Of a DNA stretch of 64,000 nucleotides, positions 12,385-23,548 are shown piece by piece. Both the position numbers and the translations under genes were made by a program. Each line of letters opens with the position of its first letter. Positions within the stretch are counted from its first letter, which is position 1. The notes beneath the pieces were generated by a model that did no database searches, was not told the origin of the DNA, and saw nothing but the letters and a program-made list of their open reading frames with translations. Source of the stretch: Paraspadella gotoi (lineage: Eukaryota; Chaetognatha); assembly GCA_051294375.1 (NCBI GenBank), contig CM119264.1, positions 29,066,204 to 29,130,203 on the forward strand. The letters are read 5' to 3'.

Positions 12385-12499
12385 NNNNNNNNNNNNNNNN
12401 NNNNNNNNNAATGACATTCTCCGTCCTTGTTTTTACAGTGATACATTTTGGTTCAAAAGGAAAAAAATAAAGTATGTGACTTTACAATGTTACTTCTAA

Positions 12500-12770
12500 T
12501 ATTCGTGTCGACAAAGACAAGACGACGACGGCGACAAACGAGACGGACACCGATGACGACCAAAGATGACGACGGACGGAAGCAAAGTACGATGACGCAC
12601 TGATGACGACAAACGACGAACGACAGACGACGCGATGACGACACACGACCACGACGCGCGATGACGACAACGATGCACAACGACGACGACAGCAAGACCG
12701 AATGACGACGACGGCCGCCGATGACAAAGACGACGACAGCAAAGACGAATGACGACGACCGACATACAAG
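12500..12770. repeat. Degenerate GAC/GACGACGAT repeat tract
   Basis: The tract is built from GACGACGAC, GATGACGACAAACGACGAAC and similar units. Overlapping minus-strand frames of 89-119 aa are all Ser/Arg/Val-rich translations of the repeat, so I do not call a gene. Confidence 0.75.
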
Positions 12771-12888
12771 GTGGATGCCAGCAAAAAGGATCGTTTGGGA
12801 ATTTTTTATCACGAGTTTTCAGGGTCGACGAATAAAGCGGAACGCGTTCGGTTTCACTTACCTAAGATTAACTTACCTCTAAGATGAA

Positions 12889-12895
<7 letters not shown>

Positions 12896-12973
<78 letters not shown>
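12896..12973. repeat. CT dinucleotide microsatellite, about 78 bp
   Basis: An uninterrupted CT run, one of the longest perfect dinucleotide arrays in the window. Confidence 0.95.
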
Positions 12974-13167
12974 ACAGATGTTTGTCAAAAGATTAGCACG
13001 GAAGGTTTTTATTTAGTAAAACCAATAAGTTTTTCTGTTAAAACTTTTCGTTAATCTAATTGATGCTTAAAACATGAAACTTAGTATTACAGTAATATTG
13101 TTTGGATAATGATGATCGCGTATAGTTAATTAAAACGTAGTGATAGAGAGAACAAAAAAGTGAGTGA

Positions 13168-13412
13168 CAAAGAAACCACGAGACCAAGAGACCAAGAGGC
13201 CAAGAGACCAAGAGATCAAGAAGCTAATAAACCAAGAGGTCAAGATGTCAAGATACCATGAGGCCAAGGGGCCAAGAGTCCAAGAGATCAAAGGGCCAAT
13301 AGACCAAGATACAAAGTGACTCAGAGACCAAGAGGCCCAGCGATCAAGAAACCAAAGAAACCAAGAGACCAAGTGGCCAAAAAAACAAGAAACCAAGAGA
13401 CCAAGAGGCAAA
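13168..13412. repeat. Minisatellite of AGACCAAGAG units
   Basis: About 24 imperfect copies of a roughly 10-bp unit (AGACCAAGAG, AGGCCAAGAG, AGATCAAGA). The minus-strand 109-aa frame is the translated repeat (Trp/Ser/Leu-rich). Confidence 0.85.
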
Positions 13413-14038
13413 AAAAAAAAAAAAAACAATCTGGCCGCAGATAAAAGTAGAAAAAACATTTTTGCGAAATTTCAAATCATAAAATATTTCACTTTCAGCC
13501 TGAAAATCTGATTCTAATTTTACATCTAAGGAAATCTTTCATATTTTATTCAGATTAAAATTCTATTTTTCTCTCATTTTGAAAAACAACGATTCGCATT
13601 ATGTTCTTGATTTTTGAATTTGAAATTTGTGGATTCCGTTTCTCACATCATAATTTAAAAAAAAGTATTTTACAGTTCTCCGCATTTGTGTTTAGCTTTG
13701 AATCTCTAACTGTATTTAACTGTGATCATTTTATTGTGAAACAATAAAATATATATCATTCCTCTCATAAAGAAATACATTTAAACGTTTTCGTCTACGA
13801 AATAGTGAAAATATGGTAATTTTTTCCTTTTTATTCCTCACATTTTGACAAAAAAAATATGTGCAAAAGCATCAAAGATTCGACGAAAAACCAAAAAAAA
13901 AAAAAAAAAAAAAAAAAACTCAAAGAAAAACGAAAAAAGCGAAAAAACCCAAATCACGGGAGAAAAATAAAAAACGACGGGAAAGAAATTTTTGTCCCGG
14001 GTCCGGATTTGAATAGAATAAAAATGAAAGATTCTGTT

Positions 14039-14088
<50 letters not shown>

Positions 14089-14225
14089 CAAACCGTAAAA
14101 AATAAAATAAAAGGGATAAAAAAGAGGATTTTTTTTTCTGGGAATTTGAAATTGCGTTTCCTGGATCCCTTCCCCGCTGTTGCTTCGGAATTTTATGCCG
14201 AGCCAAAGGGCCCTACCTTCTGTTT
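13413..14225. other. AT-rich DNA with poly-A and AG runs, no gene seen
   Basis: Contains an A-run of about 26 at 13893-13918 and a pure AG run at 14041-14090. ORFs on either strand are low complexity. Confidence 0.6.
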
Positions 14226-14450
14226 TTGCTTTCTCTCTCTCTTTATCTCTCTCTATCTGTCTCTTTCTTTCTATCTCTCTCACAATTTATCTCTCTCTAT
14301 CAGTCTCTCTCTTTCTATATCTCTCTTTTTCACTTTCTCTATGTTTCTATTTCTTTCTATCTCTTTCTCTATCTCTCTCTCTCTCTCGTCTCTCTCTCTC
14401 TCTACTCTCTCTCTCTCTCTCTCCTCTTTCTCTCATCATCTCTTTTATTA
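14226..14450. repeat. Imperfect CT-rich tract
   Basis: CTCTCTATCTCTCTTT variants leading into the 225-bp array. The overlapping Ser/Leu-rich ORFs are translated repeat. Confidence 0.85.
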
Positions 14451-15728
14451 TTTCACCCTCCCCCTGACAGGCTGGAATCTCTGGAAGCCATCGCGGTGGC
14501 CTGGTAAGATGCCTTGTAATTCGTGAGATTTAATTAAAAACCGTGATACAAGCGAATAAACTGTCAACGAAGGCGTGTTGTTTTAGTTTATATTTGGTTT
14601 CCTCTCTCTCTCTCTCATCTTCTCTCTCTCTCTCTCTCTCTCTCTTCTACTTTCTCTCTCTCCTCTTTTTTTTTCACCCCTCCCCCTGACAGGCTGAATC
14701 CATAGGCCACTCCGGGCGGCTGCGCGAGATATGCCTTTAATTCGAGATTTATATTAAAAAAACCCGTAGATACAAGCTAAAATAACTGTCAACGAAGAGC
14801 CGGTTGTTTTAAGTTTTACTAATTGTTTCCCTCTCTCTCTCTCTCTCTCTCTCTTCTCTTCTCTCTCTCTTCTTCCTCTTCTCTTTTTTTTTCACCCCTC
14901 CCCTGACAGGCTGGGACTCCTGGGCCATCCGGGCTGGCTGGCTAGAATGCCTTTAACTTCGAGACTTTTAATTAAAAAACCCGTGATTACAAGCTAATAA
15001 CTGTCAACAAGCCGGTTGTTTTAAGGTTCATATATTGGTTCCCTCTCTTCATCTTCTCTCTCTCTCCTCTCTCTCTCTACTCATACTTTCTCTTCTCTCT
15101 TTACCTTTTTTCATTCACCCTCCCCTGACAGCTGAATCCTGGCCATTACCCGGCTGCGCTGGCCAGATAGAATGCCTTTAATTCGAGATTTAATTAAAAA
15201 ACCACGTTGATACAAAGCTAATAACTGTCAACGAAGGCCCGGTTGTTTTAAGTTAATATATTTGGTCCCTCTCTCTCTACTCTCTCTCTCGTCTCTCATA
15301 CTTCTCTCCTCTCTCTCTTTACTCTCTCTCTCTTTTTTTTTTCACCCCTTCCCCCTAGACAGGCTGAATCCTGGCCACTCGGCGCTGGGCTGGCTAAGAA
15401 TGCCTTTTAGTATTCGAGATTTACATATAAAAAAACCCGTGATACAAGCTAATAACTGTACAACCGATAAAGGCCGGTATGTTTTTAAGATTATATTGGT
15501 TTCCCTCTCTTCTACTCATCTCGTCTTCTCCTCTCTCTCTAACTTCTCTCTTCTCTTTTCTCTCTCTCTCTTTTTTTTTCCCCTCACACACTTTGACAAG
15601 GCTGAATCCTCGGCCATCCGGGCTGGCTTGGCGAGAATGCCTTTAATTCGCAACGATTTAATTAAAAACCGTGATACAAGCGATAACAATGTCAACGAAA
15701 GCCGGTATGTATTTACGTTCTATATTGG

Positions 15729-15791
<63 letters not shown>

Positions 15792-15946
15792 TTCTTTTTT
15801 CACCCTCTCCCCCTGACAGGCTGAATCCTGGCCATCCGGGCTGGCTGGCAGAATGCCTTTAATTCGAGATTTAATTAAAAAAACCCCGTGATACAAGCGA
15901 ATAACTGTCAACGAAGGCCGGTTGTTTTAAGTTTATATGAGTTTCC

Positions 15947-15990
<44 letters not shown>
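14440..15990. repeat. Seven-copy tandem array, unit about 215-240 bp
   Basis: Each unit has a CT run and poly-T, then CACCCCTCCCCCTGACAGGC. It continues through GCTGAATCCTGGCCATCCGG, AGAATGCCTTTAATTCGAGA, CTAATAACTGTCAACGAAGG and TTTAAGTTTATATTTGGTTT. The CTGACAGGCTG mark falls near 14466, 14689, 14905, 15126, 15361, 15600 and 15817. The last copy is clean; the middle ones carry many one-base differences. Each unit contains a polypyrimidine tract ending in CAG, like a splice acceptor, but no following exon. Confidence 0.85.
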
Positions 15991-16006
<16 letters not shown>

Positions 16007-16602
16007 CTCTCCTCTCTTCTCTTTCTTTCTCTTTTTCTCTCTCTCTCCTCCTTCTTTTCTTTCTCTTTCTCATTCTCTATCTCTCTCTCACATTTACATG
16101 CTACCGTAAAAAATTTTACTCTATTCAGTTTGATACATTACTTTTTCGTATACTGTATAAAAATATTGTATAAAATAAAACCGCCGACAGCGTTCTTGTA
16201 TTCAATTAATTTCTATCGGAATTCGTGGGTTCACAAATAGGCGTGTCCACCTCAGCGGCAACAGCCGCGCAGCGCCGATTCACCCGCATCAGCAACGCAT
16301 CGCCGCGTCGCCGCTTCCACCGAAATAAGTTGCTAAATTTAGATTTCGCGCGAGTTTTTCTTAAGTCAAAAAAAAAAAAAAAAAGAAATCAGGTTAAAAA
16401 TAAAATAGAAAATAAATATATAAATAAAATTTTTCCCCCGCTTTTTTCAAAGGCGAAATTTTATTTTTTAGTTTGGATAAACATCGAATAACGAGTTTGT
16501 GAGTTTCTCCCCCGCGTCGCTTTTTTATTCTGAAAACGGCATTTCTCAGGGGAGGCATTACTCTCGGCATTACTCGCGGCATTAGCGAGAGAGAGTGCGT
16601 TG

Positions 16603-16642
<40 letters not shown>

Positions 16643-17430
16643 GGGTATTTTCTCTCGTCATACCGAAAGGTGTTTACAGTTCGTTATCACCGAGAGAGTA
16701 TTACCTTTTTCATCGGTTTGATTCGGTAGTTAATTCCAAATTTTCGTTCATTCGCGTCGAGGCTGAGATATGAGGACGAGAGGTTTTTCCGCGCTTTACT
16801 ATTCGTTGTCTCGTATCATAAACGTAAAAGTTAATTAAAAGTTAATTAAAAGTTAATTATCATAATTTATTTTAAATTTAAATTTATTTAGTATTACTTA
16901 ATACTTACGATCTATTTTTTAAATCACATTCCAGTTGAAGAGCCGATCTGTAGATTTGAATGAAAAAAAAAAGGGATTTTTTTTATTATTTTCATTTTAT
17001 ATAACTTATTTTCTCTTCTTTCCCATGCGACGTTCAAAGTTTCAAGCCGGCGCCACCTGTACTTCTCCGTCTACATGACCTCTGCGCTTACTACCTTACT
17101 GTAGCACCGACTGTTACTGTTGCACCCAACTTTCTTCGTATCACGCTTCTCCCGAATGGCCACATTTTCCGAATGCGATTCATTTCAACTTAAACTGAAA
17201 AATAAATTTTTTTTGGTGCTTTTTTTTAGGTTTGGGATTTGGTTAGAAATAAGGATAGACTAAGGATAGGGTTGGGGAATAAGGTTAGACATTAGTTTTA
17301 AGAGTTGGCAAGAGATTATGGTTAAAATTATTAAAGTTACGGGATTAAGGAACAGAAATTGGGCGCTTCGGAAAAATAGTACCAAAAAGTCTTTTTTCAC
17401 AGTCCATCATCAACGACCCAAAATATTAAC
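15991..17430. other. Non-coding AT-rich DNA with CT runs, no gene seen
   Basis: Holds CT runs at 15990-16090 and 16603-16640, an A-run near 16370, and AT-rich sequence. The ORF at 16225-16491 has an Arg-rich start and a Lys/Asn-rich end with no family signature. Near 17230-17340 lies a degenerate GGATAGGG/GGTTAG stretch related to 42235-42650. Confidence 0.5.
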
Positions 17431-17440
17431 CCCAGACGGG

Positions 17441-17605
17441 TTACTCTGACTTTGATGCCACTTTTCCCAATTACATACGGATCACTCTGACGTGAATACC
17501 GCCTTTCCTGATTACATACGGTTTACTATGACGTGAATGCTTCCATTTCCAATTACATACGGGTACTATGACGTGGATCACTCCTTTTCCAATTACATCC
17601 TTTCC
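17441..17605. repeat. Tandem repeat, unit about 50 bp, four copies
   Basis: Core ATTACATACGG followed by ACTCTGACGTGAAT and CTTTTCC, head to tail. Confidence 0.75.
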
Positions 17606-17753
17606 TCCGATGCCGTGGATGGAAATTTATCTCGAATTGAATTATCGCCTTCATTTTCTCTTGGTTTTTTTTTCGTGCCCATATTTTTTTTCTTTTTTTT
17701 CACCGGAAGTGAACCTGCCTCCCTCGTCACGTGACTTGTGAGGCCGACATCGT

Positions 17754-17754
17754 G

Positions 17755-17788
<34 letters not shown>

Positions 17789-17789
17789 T
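17754..17789. repeat. GAC trinucleotide microsatellite
   Basis: About 11 perfect GAC units. Confidence 0.9.
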
Positions 17790-17867
17790 GAATGATAACC
17801 GTGATAAATGAAAAACGAGACAAGACGCTTGCCTCCCTTTTTTCTTTCTTCTCTTATATCTCCCTTA

Positions 17868-17882
17868 TTTTTTTCATTTTTC

Positions 17883-17958
<76 letters not shown>

Positions 17959-18245
17959 TTTTTTTCTTTCTTTCTTTTTTTTCTTTCTTTCTTTTTTTCT
18001 TTCTTTCTTATTTTCTTTCTTTCTTTTTCTAATTTTTTTTTCAAATTTCTTTCTTTCTTTCCTTCTTTCTTTCCTTCTTTTTTTACTTTCTTTCTTTCCT
18101 TTTTCTTTCTTTCTTATTTTACTTTATTTCTTTCTCTTTTTTTTCTTTTTCTCTTTTTTTCTTTCTTTCTATCTTTATTTCTTTCTTTCTTTCGTTCGTT
18201 CTTTCTTTCTTTCATTCTTTCTTCTCATCTCTTTTTTCATTTTTT
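17868..18245. repeat. TTTC tetranucleotide array
   Basis: Perfect TTTC at 17881-17958, then an imperfect continuation for about 300 bp. The 185-aa plus-strand frame is a Phe/Leu/Ser-rich translation of the repeat. Confidence 0.95.
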
Positions 18246-18454
18246 CTCTCTCTCTGTTTATATCTCTTTATATTTCTATTATATTTTCTTTTTCTTCCTC
18301 CTCTCATTTTCCTTTCTCTTTTTTCTTCCCCTCGCTTTCTCCCCTCTAGCGGCGAAGGCTCATTTTCTCTCATTTTCCCGCGCGCGGTTTTCTCTCTCAC
18401 TTTTCTCTCATCGCACTTCCATACGTACACGCCGTTTCCAATTATCTAAATGAA

Positions 18455-18840
18455 TGGATGACGAGGCGGGAGGGCGGCGGTGGCGGTGGCGGGGTGGCGG
18501 GCGGCGGTGGCGGCGGCAGCGCGGCGGCGGCGGCGGCGGCGCGTTCGAGAACAGAGCCTCCTCAACTGTCGTTGTCAAGGACTACCCATTTTCGTCTTCA
18601 TATAATCCATTTGGAAACCGCCATCGCTGCCGCCTCCGCCGCCGCAGCTGCCGCCGCTGCCACCGCCATTAACCGCCGCCGCATTACGCCACCCTGCCTC
18701 AGTCGACTCGATCTTCGATTTTAAGATCGTCGTCTGTTGTTCTCTGCCATCAACTTTCGCTCGTCGCCGGCGCTTCCATCGTTCCACGCCGCCGCCGCCG
18801 CCGCCGCCGCCGACCCGGCGTGGCTTCCCGCGGCGGTAAT
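18455..18840. repeat. GC-rich GGC/GCC trinucleotide tracts
   Basis: GGCGGTGGCGGC-type repeats at 18465-18545, and CCGCCG(C/T) runs at 18625-18685 and 18785-18830. Poly-Gly/poly-Ala frames occur on both strands, with no unique protein sequence beyond the repeats. A CpG-rich promoter or 5' UTR is possible but unproven. Confidence 0.7.
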
Positions 18841-18945
18841 TGCTCCAGCGATGGTCTTATTGCGCCACCTGGGAGGAAACTCGTTTTCTAGTGATGGAGA
18901 AAAACAGTTGAGCCGTTTGAAGATATTACCTTTTTTTACTTTTTT

Positions 18946-19224
18946 GTTGCGCCGCGAGTACTCGCGGAGCAACTCTACAACACTTTTCGGTCGGTCGGTA
19001 TGTCTGTCCGTCGGTCTGTCCTACTTACGTTAAAAATGCTCGCTTTTATTTGGTTGCTCATTTGTTAAGACAGGAAGAAACCTCAAATCTAAGGAACTGC
19101 TAGCGCCGCCTTCGGAAAATCCTAAAACTATAAAGAATAAAAGACGATTTCCAATGCAGTGCGTGTCATAAATATAAATATAATATAAAAACATTTGTTA
19201 TATATAAAGTCTCTGCGGCGCAAC
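18946..19224. mobile_element. Small terminal-inverted-repeat element, 279 bp
   Basis: The ends are perfect 10-bp inverted repeats, GTTGCGCCGC at 18946 and GCGGCGCAAC ending at 19224. Just inside the left end is a perfect 16-bp palindrome, CCGCGAGTACTCGCGG, followed by CGGTCGGTCGGTATGTCTGT. The same elements recur inverted at 41803-42146. Non-coding. Flanks also share some similarity with other copies, so the mobile unit may be larger. Confidence 0.6.
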
Positions 19225-20000
19225 ACATTTGATGGACCGATATTGTTTTTTTTTTTGTTAATTCGTATCTTTTAGGTTTATTGCCTTTTTTTCTCGCTTT
19301 TTTTCTTTTTTATCACTAACAAAATATAATTCAAAATTTCGCTTTATCCAAGAACTCTCTCTCTTTTGAAAAATCCATGTCTATATTTTTAACAAACGTT
19401 TTGCCAGATATAGAAATAAATAACAATCTTAAAGTGAATTAAATGTAGGAGTTCAGACCCGTATTTTCATGAATCGCAACGTCATAATTTTTACCTTTTA
19501 GCTTTACTTTACCTTACCTTACCTTTTAGCCTTACCTCCTCGTTATTTCAGTTTATTTCAACTTACATTATGTCTAAAATGCGAATTAAAATGTAAAAAT
19601 TGTTTTCTTTTTAAATTCAATTCCAACTCATTTATGCCATTTCTTAAGTCAAAATGCGCTCAGTTTGAAATCCCTTCCTATCGTTTCACGTGAATAAAAT
19701 TCCTTAAATTTTCACGAAAGATATTTAACAGGGTTTTATTACGAATGTTATACGTAGAAAAAAATTGCTTTCCGGCTGCTTCACAATTCACAGATGTTCT
19801 AAAATTTTCTTTCTGAAATGTTTCGAAAATCGTTGTGATTAAGCAGAGTTATTCTTTTTTTATTGATAAAAGTTTTTCAATGTATCGGTTTTCTTTTTAT
19901 TTTTTTTTTCAATCTATCGGTTTTCTTTTTCTTTTTCATCCCAACAAATTGTCGGTTTTAGCATCAAAAAGCCAAGAAAAATTCTTTCTCGAAAATTTTC
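19225..20000. other. AT-rich DNA, no gene seen
   Basis: Contains poly-T stretches and a CTTTACCTTACCTTACCTTT short repeat near 19505. The flank at 19320-19370 resembles the flank of the 4684-5490 element. No supportable ORF. Confidence 0.5.
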
Positions 20001-20010
20001 ATCATAAAAG

Positions 20011-20011
<1 letters not shown>

Positions 20012-20054
<43 letters not shown>

Positions 20055-20120
20055 AGAGAGAAGAGAGAGAGAGAGAGAGAGTTAGAGAGAGAGAGAGAGA
20101 GAGAAGAGAGAGAGAGAAGG
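20012..20120. repeat. AG microsatellite, imperfect
   Basis: AG runs interrupted by AAGAG. The ORFs on both strands are Arg/Glu- or Ser/Leu-rich repeat translations. Confidence 0.9.
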
Positions 20121-20169
20121 GCGAGGGAGCAAGAAGGGAAAAAGGTGAATAGAATGAAATAACTGATAT

Positions 20170-20194
20170 AAGATAGATTAGATAGATAGATAGC

Positions 20195-20237
<43 letters not shown>

Positions 20238-20262
20238 CATAGATAGATAGATAGATAGATAA
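20170..20262. repeat. GATA tetranucleotide microsatellite
   Basis: GATA units with single interruptions (GCATA, TACATA). Confidence 0.95.
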
Positions 20263-20889
20263 ACGAATAAGCACAAGAAAAAAAGGAGGCAGCAGACAGC
20301 GAGAGAGAAGACGAAACGAGTCGCTCTTTTTTCTTTTTTTCTTTTTTTTAGCAAATTCGTTTTCAAACATTTTTTACAATTTTTTTGCGCCTCTTGTCTG
20401 AAATCAATTGAAGGAATCAAAACGTAGGAGCCTCTTTGCGTCACTAGTGAAAGAGAAAAGGAATCTGACGCAGACGTGGCGCGAAGTGTCTATAGACGAT
20501 TGGAGAGTGTCGAAAGACGGCGGTACTTAACGAAGTTGGCCCATGGCTGATGCTGCAGCTTGCATGTGGATGCGGCCATTCGCGTCTTTGCCACAACAAG
20601 CTTTGGAAGTGGCTAAGATGGTTCTTTTAGCAAAGATTGGCAGCGGCGGCGTTGTTGGCGTTGGCGTTGTCGGCAGCGGCGCTGGCGGCGCTCAAACGGT
20701 CGCAATATCAGTCGTCTATGGTAATTTAATCAAAAAAGAGAAAAATAAAGCGGAAAAAAGCAGCGGACAACCGCAGCAGCAGCAGCAGCGGGAGTCGCAG
20801 CCGCATCAGGTTGAGATGGAAAGTTGGAAAGAGAGATAACTGAAAAGGGGATGTGAAGTAAGGGTTGTAGCGGTAGTTTTTCATACCCC

Positions 20890-21045
20890 GTGACACAAAG
20901 GACTCGGGTTGGCGCCCTGCTGATTCACACAAGAAAGCGAGACGGGGCGTTTAACCCACCTGCAGTGACGGACTCCAGCCCGATCCGAAGTTCGGGACCT
21001 TGTGTGCAACGGATGGGGATCTGCTCGCGGCAGCGTCTTCCACAG
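20890..21045 (+). mobile_element. tRNA-derived SINE-like element, copy 2 (head truncated)
   Basis: It begins at ACACAAAGGACTCGGGTT, equivalent to the box-B half of the family head. The family body follows, with GCCCTGCTGATTCACACAAG, CGGGGCGTTTAACCCACCTG, CCCGATCCGAAGTTCGGGAC and TTGTGTGCAACGGATGG. The first and last blocks match 3390-3530, and the middle blocks match 53490-53560. It is followed by an A-rich stretch. Confidence 0.55.
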
Positions 21046-21282
21046 GGTTCCATTAGAAATAAAACTAAAAAATATTTCCAGACTTCGCGTCTGGTCAATA
21101 TTTAGCGGTCATCTTAGTTGACCTTTTTTGACCAGACTTTTCATCAGTCTAGTAGTCGATTGGAAAATAATAAACATTTTCTACAATGACTTAAAGGCGA
21201 TTAGTTTAAAAAGTACATTGTTAAAAATTTTATTGGTTCTAAGAAAATACGACGAATGGGTCGGAAATCTTAGGGACAACCT

Positions 21283-21339
21283 TCCTTCCTTCCTTCCTTC
21301 CTTCCTTCCTTCCTTCCTTCCTTCCTTCCTTTCTTTTTT

Positions 21340-21421
<82 letters not shown>
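21283..21421. repeat. CCTT then CTTT tetranucleotide arrays
   Basis: About 12 CCTT units pass directly into about 22 CTTT units. This compound microsatellite could arise by one substitution spreading through slippage. Confidence 0.95.
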
Positions 21422-21422
<1 letters not shown>

Positions 21423-21600
21423 ACTAATCCAGTCTTTTTTCTTTCTTCAGATTTATTTTCAAATCTTTTTTTTCTCCTGTAATTCTATTTCTTTATTTCC
21501 CACTAGGTGGCGCGTTTCGAGTGACGTCACCATCAACTTCCAGATGGCGTTGCGATTAAAATGGAACCAACGACGCGAGATTCACACGTCCATCAAAAAG

Positions 21601-21602
<2 letters not shown>

Positions 21603-21656
<54 letters not shown>

Positions 21657-21670
21657 TCTCTTTCTCTCTC
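21603..21670. repeat. CT dinucleotide microsatellite
   Basis: A perfect CT run followed by CTTT-interrupted units. Confidence 0.95.
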
Positions 21671-22070
21671 CATCGGTCATTCCTCACCCGTTCCCTCCCA
21701 TCACTCTCAAAAAACCCCAGGATGTGAAGTGAAACTTTCACGTTGACTTTTTCACGTCATTTCTTTCAAATCTTTCGGGCGACACGAGAACTAACGAATC
21801 TTTAAACCGTCGCGTGACGCTTCTCCGAAGGTGACGAGTAAATCCCCGCGCACGTCGACGAATACGTCACGGTTTCACGCGTCTTGGCGAAAAAAAGGAC
21901 GTGAAACCCAATTACAAGATAATTTCCTTCTTTCCTCTTTAGGCCCTCGTCGCTTTAAAGATTTATGCTCGATCGGGGCCGGAGTCGCGTCAGATCGTCC
22001 GGTCTATCGGAAGTTGGATTACCGCCAAATTCATTCATTGGCTGAAAAAGGGGTGGGATCGTGCTGGATG

Positions 22071-22073
<3 letters not shown>

Positions 22074-22136
<63 letters not shown>
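22074..22136. repeat. GATA tetranucleotide microsatellite
   Basis: About 15 perfect GATA units. Confidence 0.95.
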
Positions 22137-22138
<2 letters not shown>

Positions 22139-22364
22139 TAGACAGAAAGACAGAACAACCAAATCTGTGAAATGGGAAATCCCCTTCAACTGGTGACCCG
22201 GCGGTGACCGTCTCTTCACGCGTGACACGCCCCCGGACGGATTCACGCTCGAGCAAGGTGGGCGTGTCCTTTCGCGCTCGACCGTAGCCCCCCTCCGGAT
22301 GAAGCCCCGGGATGTGAGCCCCGGATGAAGCCCCCGGATGTAAATCCCTGCCCCACGCTCGGAC

Positions 22365-22491
22365 AGAGAGAGAGAGAGAGGGAAAGAGTTCCATCGCTCG
22401 GACAGCTTTTAAAAAAAAGTTGGGCCGGGTGAGCCAATTCAATTCTGCGACCGGCTGGAGCGGGGAGAGAGAGAGAGAGAGAAGAGAGAGG

Positions 22492-22529
<38 letters not shown>

Positions 22530-22530
22530 C
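22365..22530. repeat. AG runs with GC-rich DNA between
   Basis: AG runs at 22365-22385 and 22465-22530. The unique sequence between them has no recognisable gene; 22290-22345 holds a short GGATGAAGCCCC(G)GGATGT repeat. Confidence 0.7.
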
Positions 22531-22784
22531 ATTTCCTTCTTCAATTAAAGGAAAATCAGGCGACGACGAAGTTGGTTTCAATTTCTGCGTCGATTGAACT
22601 GAGCTCGACATTTGGCGTTTGGGTGGAAAGAGATGGAGGATGGGGGATGGGGATGGGGATGGGGATAGGGGATGGAGATAGGGGAGTGGGAGAAGGAGAT
22701 AGGGATTGGGAGAAAAAGTGAAGATCAGAGATGGTATGAAGGATATTAAGGGAAGGGTGAATGAAGAAGAGGGATCAGGAGATT

Positions 22785-23119
22785 TAATGAGATGGTGATG
22801 ATGAAAAGGATATGGATATTTGGAGATGGTGAGAAAGAGATGGATATTTGGAGATGGTGAGAAAGAGATGGATATTTGAGATGGTGAGAAAGAGATGAGA
22901 TATTTGGAGATGGTGAGAAAGAGATGGATATTTGGAGATGGTGAGAAAGAGATAGGATATTTGGAGATGGTGAGAAAGAGATGGATATTTGGAGATGGTG
23001 AGAAAGAGATAGATATTTGGAGATGGTGAGAACGAGATGGATATTGGAGATGGTGAGAAAGAGATAGATATTTGGAGATGGTGAGAACGAGATGAATATT
23101 TGGAGATGGTGAGAAAGAG
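22785..23119 (+). repeat. 28-bp satellite array, left block
   Basis: About 12 head-to-tail copies of a 28-bp unit beginning GGATATTTGGAGATGGTGAG and ending AAAGAGAT. The flank at 22623-22785 is a degenerate GGGGATGGGGAT stretch. The array stops exactly where the retrotransposon 3' LTR begins, so the satellite was probably the insertion target. The same satellite lies in the opposite orientation at 35884-36672. Confidence 0.9.
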
Positions 23120-23505
23120 TGTTGGAGGAGATTTTATGTGGATCGCCAGCGGGCGAAGGTGGCTCACGTCAATGGGGAGCTGGAACGCATCGGGATCTCC
23201 AACGGCGCCCACCAATCAGGGCTGCGAGCGGACGGCGCTGTCGACAGATGCTAAAGTCTTACGGTATGGATCTGAGAGAGATACAGAGGCACACAGTATG
23301 AATGAGGGAGACGCGGACCAAGAACCGTATATTCTGACACATATCATTTATTAATATAGCACGATACTCTTTTCACTAAAAGGAAACAGATTAATAAATG
23401 ATAAGCAATGACAATCAATAAAGATTATTTATAACTGAAATGAGTTTATAAATGTTCGTAGTTTCCATCGAGTCCATCGGCGTCCACGCGAATCCGTCTC
23501 CAACA
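23120..23505 (-). repeat. 3' long terminal repeat (386 bp)
   Basis: It begins TGTTGGAG and ends CTCCAACA, a perfect 8-bp inverted pair with the canonical TG...CA. It recurs as a direct repeat at 35408-35783. On the minus strand it contains a TATAAATA at 23433-23426 and an AATAAA at 23352-23347, suitable as a core promoter and polyadenylation signal. Its outer edge abuts the 28-bp satellite. Confidence 0.9.
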
Positions 23506-23521
23506 TTCCTTCCCCTTTTCT
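23506..23521 (-). promoter_or_regulatory. Polypurine tract
   Basis: The minus strand reads AGAAAAGGGGAAGGAA, purely purine, touching the 3' LTR at 23505. This is the expected plus-strand DNA primer site for an LTR element. It lies 27 bp after the stop codon of the last ORF. Confidence 0.85.
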
Positions 23522-23548
23522 AAATTGGTCGACCCGACCAATACACAT

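Noticed and set aside
17792-18349. 185-aa plus-strand ORF
   Set aside because: It is a translation of the TTTC array (Phe/Leu/Ser only).
20543-20839. 98-aa plus-strand ORF starting MADAAACMW with Gly/Val and Gln runs
   Set aside because: The runs come from GGC and CAG repeats; no splice or family support, although a small exon cannot be excluded.
22785-23119. CRISPR array
   Set aside because: Head-to-tail 28-bp units with no spacers; a eukaryotic satellite.
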